From contig CAVQOH010000002.1 in NCBI GenBank assembly GCA_963714405.1, forward strand, positions 124,001 to 188,000: DNA of 64,000 bases, in the 5' to 3' direction. Made by a program: the position numbers and the translations under genes. The notes below the pieces were generated by a model. It was not told the DNA's origin. It did not search any database and saw only the letters and a list, made by a program, of their open reading frames with translations. Position 1 is the first letter of the stretch, and each line of letters begins with the position of its first letter. Shown in pieces: positions 56,604-64,000 of this stretch. This DNA is from JAZGGS01 sp963714405 (GTDB lineage Bacteria > Bacteroidota > Ignavibacteria > Ignavibacteriales > Ignavibacteriaceae).

Positions 56604-57824
56604 ATGTCTGGCAAAGCATCATTATTAGTTATTGCCGGTTTTAGTATGCTATTTTTAGTAATTTCTCAAAACTTTGGCGGCATATCTAACCGTGCTGTGG
56701 ATAACCTGGTTGATTATCAAACAGAAACAATTGCACATAATATTGCGGTAAGCGGGGCTAATGTTGTTGCCAATCAAATTTACTTTGATAATACCTGGAA
56801 CGGAGAATATACAAATGTACCCTTCCAGGGTGGTAAGCTAAATGTAACTTACCAGGTAATTGATCCCTACCAGGATCTTTCAGAAATAACATCTACCGGT
56901 ACTTTTAACGGTTATACAAGTACTGTACGTGTTAAAATGGCTCCAAGCAGGTTTTCAAAATTTGCCTATTACTCAATGTACGAAGGAAACAGTATTTGGT
57001 GGACTAACAACGATACTGTTTGGGGACCATTCCACACTCAGGATTATGTAAGATGTTATAGGCATCCCGTTTTTTATGGCAAAGCAACTACAAAAAGAAA
57101 ACTCATTTACTATACAAGCAAGTGGAAAGATAAACCATATTTTTATGGTGGATTTGAACGTGGTGTTAATTTAGCGCTTCCACCTGATGGATTGAACAAG
57201 GCAAAACTTGCTGCACAGGATGATGGACTTTATTTTAATGGCCCGGATACCGTTTATGTAACCTTTGATAGAGATACATTGAGGTACAGGTATTCTTACA
57301 ATTCCCCGGATACTGCACTTTATCTTCCTTCTGTTGCTCCTAATGGAGTTATTTTTGCCAACAATTCAGTCGTACGGCTTAAAGGTGTTGTTAAAGGTCA
57401 ATATTCAATTGCATGTACAGGTAATGGTTCAGATGGCAGAATTTATTTAGATGATGATATTGTTTTCGATAAGGATCCAAGACAATATCCGTCTTCAAAT
57501 GATTTGCTTGGAATTATCTCAGAAAACTCTGTTCTAATTACTGATAATGTACCGAATCATAGTGATATAAATATTCACGCAGCAATTTATGCAGGCAAAG
57601 AGGGTTTCGGTGCTGATAACTACAAATACAGACCTGTTAGTGGAAACATCAATCTCTTAGGTGGAATCACTCAACATACACGTCTGGCGGTAGGTACTTT
57701 CGGTTACTCAGGTCCTGTAAGTGGATTTGCAAAAAGATATAAATATGATGATAGATTAATGCTTGCTTCACCCCCATTTTTCCCGGGAACAGGAACGTTC
57801 GAAATTGTATCCTGGTACGAGTAA
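56604..57824 (+). CDS. Pseudopilin-like protein 3 (PilX/DUF4900-like)
   Basis: 406 aa. MSG then KASLLVIAGFSMLFLVISQ, another tiny leader plus a helix. The ectodomain begins with a PilX-like alpha region (TETIAHNIAVSGANVVANQI), followed by a large beta-rich part (PNGVIFANNSVVRLKGVVKG, IISENSVLITDNVPNHSDI) that looks like the right-handed repeats of DUF4900-type proteins. An AAGGAG site precedes the ATG. It is the last gene of the operon and a strong terminator follows 20 nt later. Probably a tip or adhesive subunit. Confidence 0.7.
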   Translation: MSGKASLLVIAGFSMLFLVISQNFGGISNRAVDNLVDYQTETIAHNIAVSGANVVANQIYFDNTWNGEYTNVPFQGGKLNVTYQVIDPYQDLSEITSTGTFNGYTSTVRVKMAPSRFSKFAYYSMYEGNSIWWTNNDTVWGPFHTQDYVRCYRHPVFYGKATTKRKLIYYTSKWKDKPYFYGGFERGVNLALPPDGLNKAKLAAQDDGLYFNGPDTVYVTFDRDTLRYRYSYNSPDTALYLPSVAPNGVIFANNSVVRLKGVVKGQYSIACTGNGSDGRIYLDDDIVFDKDPRQYPSSNDLLGIISENSVLITDNVPNHSDINIHAAIYAGKEGFGADNYKYRPVSGNINLLGGITQHTRLAVGTFGYSGPVSGFAKRYKYDDRLMLASPPFFPGTGTFEIVSWYE

Positions 57825-57843
57825 AATTTAATTTCTAAATTAA

Positions 57844-57869
57844 GGGAGGATATATCCTCCCTTTTTTTT
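57844..57869 (+). terminator. Strong rho-independent terminator of the pseudopilin-like operon
   Basis: GGGAGGATA / TATCCTCCC self-complementary stem followed by eight T residues, 20 nt after the stop at 57824. Confidence 0.92.
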
Positions 57870-58059
57870 ATTCCACATTTCACCATTCATAAATTTTATT
57901 AAAATGTCGTGTGTGTCGTCAACAATGGCGTAATCTGTAAGCATACTTTGATATGTAACTTAATTGCAGCTAAATTTCAAAACATTTCCTCCCTAATTAC
58001 AATAGCACAAAACTTGTAACAATAATTTTAATGATGCTAATTATTAAAGAGGTGGGTTG

Positions 58060-58209
58060 ATGTCTGAATTAACAAAAAAAGGGGGTACTTATAATATTGA
58101 GCACTTTGCAGGTAAAATTACAAAAAGTGGCAGAGGAATTATTCACTTAACAAAAGTGATGATTACTCTTTCTTTTTTATTTGCACTGCTTATGTTAACA
58201 TTAAAATAG
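58060..58209 (+). CDS. Small membrane-anchored protein, 49 aa
   Basis: Short frame with a strong ribosome site (AGAGGTGGG, 7 nt before the ATG). It starts MSELTKKGGTYNIEHFAGKI, has a basic middle (TKSGRGIIHLTK) and ends in one helix (VMITLSFLFALLMLTLK) at the very C-terminus, the layout of a tail-anchored protein. No family recognised. It lies in the gap between the pseudopilin-like operon and the GroES gene and is not visible to simple ORF length cut-offs. Confidence 0.62.
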   Translation: MSELTKKGGTYNIEHFAGKITKSGRGIIHLTKVMITLSFLFALLMLTLK

Positions 58210-58255
58210 GTTGAAGGCTGTAATTTCTAATTAGTTAAAATTGATTATAAACTAA

Positions 58256-58630
58256 TTAAACTGAAAAATCTTCATTACGAATTAATAACAGAATAGCTGA
58301 TTGCGGAACAATTAAATATTTCTCTCTCTCAAATTCAATTTCATATGATTCATTCTTAAGGAAAATTGCAAGGTCTCCCTGCTTTACCTGAAGAGGAATA
58401 TATTTAATTGGTTCATTAGTTTCTTTCCAGGGTTCATCCTCTACCTGTGCTGCTGTTGCATAGCCGGGTCCAACTTTAATCACATAACCACTATGTACTT
58501 TCTCTTTTTCTTTAATACCTGCGGGAAGATATAATCCAGTTGAAGTTTTGTTATTTTCTTCCTGTGGTTTTACTAAAACCCTGTCGCCCACCACAATAAA
58601 CTTATCAAGGTTTTCCAATGTTAATACCAT
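58256..58630 (-). CDS. groES: GroES-like co-chaperonin, orphan
   Basis: 124-aa Cpn10-fold protein. VVGDRVLVKPQEENNKTSTGLYLPAG covers the first strands and the mobile-loop region; VHSGYVIKVGPGYAT and VKQGDLAIFLKNESYEIEF complete the barrel. It is about 27 residues longer than GroES (97), through a mid insert (EDEPWKETNEPIKYIPLQ) and an N-terminal extension. groEL is not next to it, so it may be a paralogue with its own client or partner. Confidence 0.82.
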   Translation of the reverse strand: MVLTLENLDKFIVVGDRVLVKPQEENNKTSTGLYLPAGIKEKEKVHSGYVIKVGPGYATAAQVEDEPWKETNEPIKYIPLQVKQGDLAIFLKNESYEIEFEREKYLIVPQSAILLLIRNEDFSV

Positions 58631-58659
58631 AAAATTTATAATTGATTTCTTGTATATCT

Positions 58660-58667
58660 CAAATATA
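58660..58667 (-). promoter_or_regulatory. Possible -7 element of the GroES-like gene
   Basis: Minus-strand TATATTTG, 30 nt before the start codon. No TTG at the expected spacing. Confidence 0.4.
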
Positions 58668-58749
58668 TTGATTCTACAAATAAGTAGTAAAGATTAATGA
58701 ATCAGTTTTATTGAAATATTATTTTGTTTTAAATAGAATTCATTATTCC

Positions 58750-58757
58750 TAAATTTG
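58750..58757 (+). promoter_or_regulatory. Possible -7 element of the polysaccharide cluster
   Basis: TAAATTTG, 21 nt before the GTG start at 58779; a TTG lies 23 nt upstream, a little farther than the ideal 20. Confidence 0.4.
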
Positions 58758-58778
58758 ATTATTATTTAATAACATTAA

Positions 58779-59408
58779 GTGAATCATTTGACAAATTTTG
58801 AAGGTAAATTTTGGGATGAACGCTTCTCATCAGATAAATATATCTATGGTACAACCCCGAACGAGTTTTTTAAAGTGCAAATTGATAAACTAAAACCTGC
58901 TAAATTGTTATTACTTGGTGAGGGTGAAGGAAGAAATGCTGTTTATGCAGCAACTAAAGGATGGCAGGTTGATGCAGTAGATTTTAGCCAGACTGCAAAA
59001 GAAAAAGCATTAAAATTAGCTAAGAATAATAACGTTACGATAAATTATACGATTTGTAACCTTGCAGATTTTATTCCAGGTGAAAATTACTATGATGCTA
59101 TTGGATTGATTTTTATTCACTTAAAACCTGAAATAAGAAAGCTGGCGCATAAGAGGATTATAAGTGCACTAAAAACTAACGGCTGCATTATTCTGGAAGC
59201 TTTTGAAAAAAAACAGCTTGGTAAAAATTCCGGCGGACCGCAAAACGAGGAAATGCTTTATTCGGAGGATGAACTTAAAATTGATTTTAAGGATTTAAAA
59301 ATTATTCTTCTTGAAGAAGATACCATTTTTTTAGATGAAGGAGATAAACATAAAGGTGATGCTTCAGTAATAAGATTTATTGGTAAAAAAAACCAGCTAT
59401 ATAAATGA
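58779..59408 (+). CDS. SAM-dependent methyltransferase (TehB-like)
   Basis: 209-aa class I methyltransferase. The GTG start gives MNHLTNFEGKFWDERFSSD; WDERF and YIYGTTPNEF are usual openings of this group. Motif I is LLLLGEGEGRNAVYAATKGW, followed by VDAVDFSQTAKEKA and a later YDAIGLIFIHLKPEIRKLA. Substrate unknown. It overlaps the next gene by 4 nt (ATGA), so it heads the polysaccharide operon. Confidence 0.87.
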   Translation: MNHLTNFEGKFWDERFSSDKYIYGTTPNEFFKVQIDKLKPAKLLLLGEGEGRNAVYAATKGWQVDAVDFSQTAKEKALKLAKNNNVTINYTICNLADFIPGENYYDAIGLIFIHLKPEIRKLAHKRIISALKTNGCIILEAFEKKQLGKNSGGPQNEEMLYSEDELKIDFKDLKIILLEEDTIFLDEGDKHKGDASVIRFIGKKNQLYK

Positions 59409-60664
59409 AGAAAGTATTATTTATAACATACTACTGGCCGCCATCAGGCAAAGCATCACTTCAATGGCCGCTTAAGATAATTAAGCATTTACCAAAATTT
59501 GAGTGGCAGCCGTTTGTCTTAACGGTTGAGGACGATACATTTTCAGATGAAGATATAACTTTTCTTAACCAGGTTCCTGAAAACTTAAAAGTAATAAGAA
59601 CAAAAGCATTTGAACCGTTTAATGTTTATAAAAAGTTTACTGGTAAAGAGAAAAATACCAGGCTTGTAGCTTCTGAAACTATTTCAACAAAAAATAAAAG
59701 TTTAGCTCATCGTCTTTCATTATGGATAAGAATGAATCTATTCATCCCTGATGCAAGAATTGGTTGGTACTTCCCTGCTGTAAAAGGAGGAAGTAAATTG
59801 TTACGCGATGAAAAAATTGATGCCATTGTTTCGATTGGTCCTCCTCATACAGCACATTTGATTGCAAAAAAGCTCTCTATAAAATATAAGATACCGCATA
59901 TACCTGTTTTTATTGATCCATGGGTTGATATAGCTTATTACCAGAATTTTAAACGAAACAGCATAACGTTAAAAATTGATAACCATTTAGAAAAATCTGT
60001 TTTACAAAATGCAGCATCAGCAGTGTTTGTAACTAAAACGATGAAAAATGATTATGAAGAAAAATATCAATTTTTAAAAAATAAAGCTCAGGTCCTTTAC
60101 TGGGGTTACAGCGAAGAAGATTTTTCAGAAATTGAAATGAGTAAAAGAAACGGTAATCAAAAAATTCTTATTCATGCGGGAAATTTATTTTCATATCAAA
60201 ATCCTAAAAATCTTTGGCATCAAATTAAAAATGAAATTGAAAATGGTAATCCAATAAAAATAAAATTTATCGGCACTGTTGATAGTGATATTGTAAAATC
60301 AATTTCATCTGCAGGATTAGATGCTTTCACAGAATATTTAGGATTTCTTCCTTACAAAAAAATGTTAACTGAAGTTTGCAATGCGGATTTTCTTCTTGTT
60401 TGTGCAACTGAACCAAGACATGTTCCCGGAAAACTATACGAATATCTTAGAGCCGGTAAACCAATAATTGCTTATGGAGATAACAACGAAGAAGTTAAAA
60501 ATATTCTTAGCGAAACCAACGCGGGTATGATGTTTAGTTATAATGAAGATGGTAAGGAATTTTTTAATAACTATTCAAAATTCGGTTCCATTTCTGATAA
60601 AATAATTAGGTTTGAAAGAGAAGAAATAAGTAAATCACTTTCCGAAATTTTAAATTCTGTTTAA
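59405..60664 (+). CDS. Glycosyltransferase family 4
   Basis: 419-aa GT-B glycosyltransferase. It starts KKVLFITYYWPPSGKASLQW, typical of the GT4 N-terminus; the middle has IVSIGPPHTAHLIAKKL, and the donor domain has HVPGKLYEYLRAGKPIIAYG with the catalytic-type Glu. It adds a sugar from a nucleotide sugar to a surface glycan; donor and acceptor cannot be told. It is coupled to the methyltransferase upstream. Confidence 0.92.
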   Translation: MKKVLFITYYWPPSGKASLQWPLKIIKHLPKFEWQPFVLTVEDDTFSDEDITFLNQVPENLKVIRTKAFEPFNVYKKFTGKEKNTRLVASETISTKNKSLAHRLSLWIRMNLFIPDARIGWYFPAVKGGSKLLRDEKIDAIVSIGPPHTAHLIAKKLSIKYKIPHIPVFIDPWVDIAYYQNFKRNSITLKIDNHLEKSVLQNAASAVFVTKTMKNDYEEKYQFLKNKAQVLYWGYSEEDFSEIEMSKRNGNQKILIHAGNLFSYQNPKNLWHQIKNEIENGNPIKIKFIGTVDSDIVKSISSAGLDAFTEYLGFLPYKKMLTEVCNADFLLVCATEPRHVPGKLYEYLRAGKPIIAYGDNNEEVKNILSETNAGMMFSYNEDGKEFFNNYSKFGSISDKIIRFEREEISKSLSEILNSV

Positions 60665-60704
60665 CAAATATTTTTACATTCTTACGATTAACTTATATTA
60701 AAAT

Positions 60705-62006
60705 ATGAATCTGCAATCATTTAAACCTGAATTACTCAAACCATTTGAAACAAGTACGAAAGTTGATGGAAATTATACCGGGATTGTATGAAGGAAAAGT
60801 AATACGCGTAATAGAAGAAAATGTTGAAGATTATAAAGAACTTCTTCATCAAACTGGAAAAATTCCATTCCTTATAAATGCAGATTTAATTTTTGAAGAT
60901 AATGAAAGAATAGTATTAGAACATCGCTTAATTGAAAACATTACTTATTTTGATGAGTGGACCAGGAAACAGCGTGTTGATGCAGCTTTAGCTGTAATTC
61001 AGATTCAAACTGAATTGGTTAAGATTGGATATTTTCTTAATGATCCTCACGGTTTTAATATTACATTTGAAAGGAACAAACCGGTTTATTTTGATTTTGG
61101 ATCAATACTAAAAGGAAAAATAAATCCTGCAAAATGGTATATTCAATGTTTTACAGGATTAAACATACACGATTACTGGGATGATATTTTAAAGATTGGG
61201 TATATAAAAAAATTCTTTACTGCAATTATTTTATCATTTCATAATTCTCCTTATAAGTATTTAAGCAAGGTTATTAAAAAACGTGGGCAAAAGAGATTAG
61301 TAAAGTTTTTATCCGCGAGAATAAATAAGAGCAAGTTTCTGTCCAAAGTTGTCAGAAAAGTAAGCAAATTGGTTCCTTTTATTTTCAGTGAAATAACAAA
61401 CTGGACAGATTATGAACAAAAGGATCCATCATTCCTGGAAAATAATGAGAGAACTGAAAATATTATTTCGATCTTTAAAAAACTTACTCCTGATTCAGTA
61501 ATTGATATTGGTGCAAACAGGGGTGCATACAGTTTTCTTAGCACTTAAAAATGGAACTCAAAAAGCAATTTGTATGGATCTTGATTCTTTTTCACTGGAT
61601 GTTTTAAGAGAAAGTATTGATGAACAAAATATAATCACTGCTAAATTGAATATAATGGATTATGATGAAACTCCCGGCTGCTATAACTCTTACCTTCCTG
61701 CACATAAAAGATTGAGCTCTGATTTTGGATTATGCCTGGCAGTAGTTCATCACGTTTGCTACTTTGGAAACAGCAGCTTTGAAGAGTTTGCAGATAGGTT
61801 AAACAGGTTTGTTAAATAAAACATTATTAGTAGAATTTGTACCTTACGATGATATTCATTTAACAGGAGAAATATATAAAGGAAAAGATCGTTCCTGGTA
61901 CACACAGGAAAACTTTATAAAAGCAGTTCAGAAATATTTTCCGGGAGAGTATAAAATTTACAATTCTACACCAAAACCAAGAATATTAATTTTGTTTACA
62001 AGATGA
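60705..62006 (+). pseudogene. NoeA-like kinase-fold and methyltransferase fusion, frameshifted
   Basis: One gene in four blocks. ATG 60705 gives MNLQSFKPELLKPFETS, then a shift near 60770-60790 into the long block 60745-61548 (YEGKVIRVIEENVEDYKELL, with LNDPHGFNITFERNKPVYFDFGS, an HGFN/DFG kinase-like site). SVIDIGANRGAYSF begins the methyltransferase. A shift near 61540 continues as LALKNGTQKAICMDLDSFSL and SSDFGLCLAVVHHVCYFGN, and a last one near 61818 as KTLLVEFVPYDDIHLTGEI. This combination resembles NoeA-type nodulation methyltransferases. It should methylate a sugar or polyketide-like group of the surface polymer. Confidence 0.75.
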
Positions 62007-62900
62007 AACTGATTTCAATAGTTACTTTACCATTTCTTCCATTTCAAAACTTTTTACTACTGGAAAAAATCAGTACGAGCCAATCTATCCGGAAAACAGT
62101 TTGCCATTTATGGTTTTAAATTAGCATTTAAATTATTATTTAAAGGTAAAATTTCACTAAAGCTCTTCTTTAATCCGGTTTCTATTGTACGCTATTTTGA
62201 ATATGATTTTGCTTATTCAAGCATCGGAAATATTAAAGGAAAAAATATCCTGGATGTTTCCTCACCTTACCTTTTGGGATTCTATATAACAAGTAATGAT
62301 AAGTGCAACTATCATTATATAAATCCTGATAAAAATGATTTACAAAATGTTAAATCTCTCGCAAGCAGAACTAAATTTACCGGAAGATATTCAACCGATT
62401 GTGTTGATGCAACAAATCTGCCTTACCAGGAAAATAATTTTGATAAAATCATCTCAATCAGTGTTATTGAACATGTTGGCGGTAACAGCGATTCTGAAGT
62501 GATGCAGGAAATGTGGAGAGTTTTAAAACCCGGCGGGACGCTCATCTTAACTTTTCCAGTAAAAAAAATCTACGAAGAAGAATTTATTTCAAGGGATATC
62601 TATAACCTTAATAGACAGGAAACTGAAGGAAAATTCTACTTCCAGAGATTCTATGACAACAAAAAAATTGATGAAAGATTGTTATCTTCACTTAATAATT
62701 TTGAAATAGTAGAGAAAAAAGTGTTCGGTGAAATCACTAACGGTTTTTATAATCATTATAAAAAGAGGTGGGAAAAATATGGATACTGGGAAACTGTTAA
62801 GGATCCATATTACATTTCAAAACAATTCAAATATTATTCAAACATAGAAGAATTAAACGGGCTTGGGGTCATGGGATTAACAATCAAAAAATTAAAATGA
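62003..62900 (+). pseudogene. SAM-dependent methyltransferase, frameshifted near its start
   Basis: ATG 62003 overlaps the previous stop (ATGA). The first frame, MKLISIVTLPFLPF, shifts near 62045 to KTFYYWKKSVRANLSGKQFA, then continues open to 62900. The methyltransferase core has NILDVSSPYLLGFYI, DATNLPYQENNFDKIISISV, IEHVGGNSDSEVMQEMWRVL and KPGGTLILTFPVKK (Methyltransf_11 type). One base at an A-run would restore the frame. Its place between NoeA-like and DegT genes suggests sugar methylation. Confidence 0.8.
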
Positions 62901-64000
62901 AGATAAAATATCCGGTCTATCAGCCATCACTCTCCGGCAACGAAAAAAAATACGTAAAGGAGTGCCTCGACTCAACCTGGATTTCATCCAAAGGTAAATT
63001 TATTAACCAGTTTGAAGAAAACTTTTCGAAATATCTGGGTATTAAATATTCTGCTTCCGTAAGCAACGGTACTGTTGCTCTTCATGCTGCTTTGTTAGCA
63101 TTAGGGATTGGTGAAGGAGATGAAGTTATTGTTCCAACTTTTACATATATCGCTTCCGTAAATGCAATCCATTATACTGGCGCTGTTCCTGTTTTTGTAG
63201 ATTCAAAAGAAGATACCTGGCAAATGGATTCCGCAGATGTTAAAAGAAAAATTACCGGTAAAACAAAAGCCGTTATGGCTGTTCATCTTTATGGGGGGGT
63301 TTGCGAGATGGATGAGCTATTAAAAATCTGCAAAGAAAATAATTTATTTTTAATTGAAGACACTGCCGAAGCATTTGGCAGCAAGTATAAAGGTAAGTTT
63401 GCCGGAACATTCGGTGATATTTCAACATTCAGTTTTTTCGGTAACAAAACTATTACAACCGGTGAAGGAGGAATGGTTTCAACAAACAGTAAAGAACTTT
63501 ATGATCTGGTTTTTAGAATAAAAGGACAGGGTTTGGCTGCCGGTAAAGAATATTTCCATGATATAGTTGGTTACAATTACAGGATGACAAATATCTGCGC
63601 AGCAATTGGCTGCGCGCAACTTGAAAACGCAGATGAAATCATAACAAAAAAAAGAAAGATTGCGAACTGGTATAACGATCAATTAAAGGATTTACCCATT
63701 CAGCTGCCAAAAGAATCAAAAGATGTTTTTCATACTTACTGGATGTACACAGTAATATTGAAAGACGCTGATAAAAGAGATCCGCTAAGAGTTTATTTGA
63801 AAGAAAAAGGAATCGAAACAAGACCTGCTTTTCATCCTGCACATCAGATGCCAATGTACTATAAAAAAGGTGTTTCATTCCATATTGCGGAAAGTTTAGC
63901 ATTAAGAGGTATCAATCTTCCAAGTTATCCAGAGCTTACAGAAGGTGATGTGAAATTTATTTGTAAAATCATATATGAATTTTTTAATTCCTCAATTATT
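62897..64000 (+). CDS. DegT/DnrJ/EryC1/StrS aminotransferase (end beyond window)
   Basis: PLP-dependent sugar aminotransferase making an amino sugar for the surface polysaccharide. The frame is open for 368 codons to the window edge; the family usually has about 360-380, so little is missing. Landmarks: ECLDSTWISSKGKFINQFE, VSNGTVALHAALLALGIG, AVMAVHLYGGV, LFLIEDTAEAFGSKY, and the PLP Lys in FSFFGNKTITTGEGGMVS. The opening resembles perosamine-type aminotransferases, but the substrate is not fixed by sequence. ATG 62897 overlaps the previous stop by 4 nt. Confidence 0.92.
   Translation, partial: MKIKYPVYQPSLSGNEKKYVKECLDSTWISSKGKFINQFEENFSKYLGIKYSASVSNGTVALHAALLALGIGEGDEVIVPTFTYIASVNAIHYTGAVPVFVDSKEDTWQMDSADVKRKITGKTKAVMAVHLYGGVCEMDELLKICKENNLFLIEDTAEAFGSKYKGKFAGTFGDISTFSFFGNKTITTGEGGMVSTNSKELYDLVFRIKGQGLAAGKEYFHDIVGYNYRMTNICAAIGCAQLENADEIITKKRKIANWYNDQLKDLPIQLPKESKDVFHTYWMYTVILKDADKRDPLRVYLKEKGIETRPAFHPAHQMPMYYKKGVSFHIAESLALRGINLPSYPELTEGDVKFICKIIYEFFNSSII

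Noticed and set aside
1..64000. tRNA, rRNA, CRISPR array or prophage
   Set aside because: I saw no cloverleaf, no rRNA-like stretch, no regularly spaced repeats and no phage structural genes in either strand.

Overview
The window is an AT-rich bacterial chromosome segment from the Bacteroidota/Chlorobiota/Ignavibacteriota (FCB) group, most likely an Ignavibacteria-type organism. The evidence: four large secreted proteins end in the type IX secretion (T9SS) sorting tail with the QNYPNPFNP motif common in Ignavibacteria; BatA, DUF4159 and DUF4175 genes are present; there is a miaB - sigma-54 activator - lptE neighbourhood; and several start codons are preceded by Bacteroidota-style promoters (TTG-N20-TAnnTTTG). 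I see no rRNA, tRNA, CRISPR array or intact insertion sequence.

Layout. 1-13.2 kb (minus strand) holds envelope and RNA-modification genes: rimO, cdsA, a DUF2007 zinc-ribbon protein, a CPBP protease, DUF3108, a GT9 glycosyltransferase, 3-methyladenine DNA glycosylase, a TPR protein, a GT2 glycosyltransferase, lptE, a sigma-54 activator, an MBL hydrolase, a SPOR protein and miaB. 13.3-22.6 kb (minus) is a T9SS cargo island: a lamin-tail protein, an alkaline-phosphatase-superfamily protein, a large beta-propeller/PKD protein and a subtilase. 22.8-30.6 kb is housekeeping: TIGR01777 epimerase, ahcY-metK (methyl cycle), a NMO/FabK-type flavoprotein, ispH and prfA. 30.7-35.9 kb is a signalling cluster: histidine kinase, NtrC-type regulator, STAS protein and a dual-receiver PP2C phosphatase. 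36-50 kb carries DUF4175/DUF4159, an EVE protein, a methyltransferase, rmuC, an ammonia-lyase, hflX and BatA/VWA. 50-58.7 kb carries a MarR regulator, aconitase, a second NtrC-type regulator, a cNMP-binding protein, a three-gene pseudopilin-like operon, a 49-aa membrane protein and an orphan GroES. 58.8-64 kb (plus) is the start of a surface-polysaccharide cluster: methyltransferases, GT4, a NoeA-like kinase/methyltransferase and a DegT aminotransferase that runs to the window edge.

A strong theme is patchy frameshifting. Seven genes (SPOR, miaB, propeller/PKD, subtilase, STAS, NoeA-like, methyltransferase) are conserved along their length but split among frames, often at homopolymer runs, while neighbours are perfectly open. 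Local sequencing or assembly indels explain this better than gene decay. The most interesting candidates for new biology are the pseudopilin-like operon (55.4-57.8 kb), the ammonia-lyase whose cofactor triad is Ala-Cys-Gly, and the subtilase with Glu where the catalytic His motif is expected.
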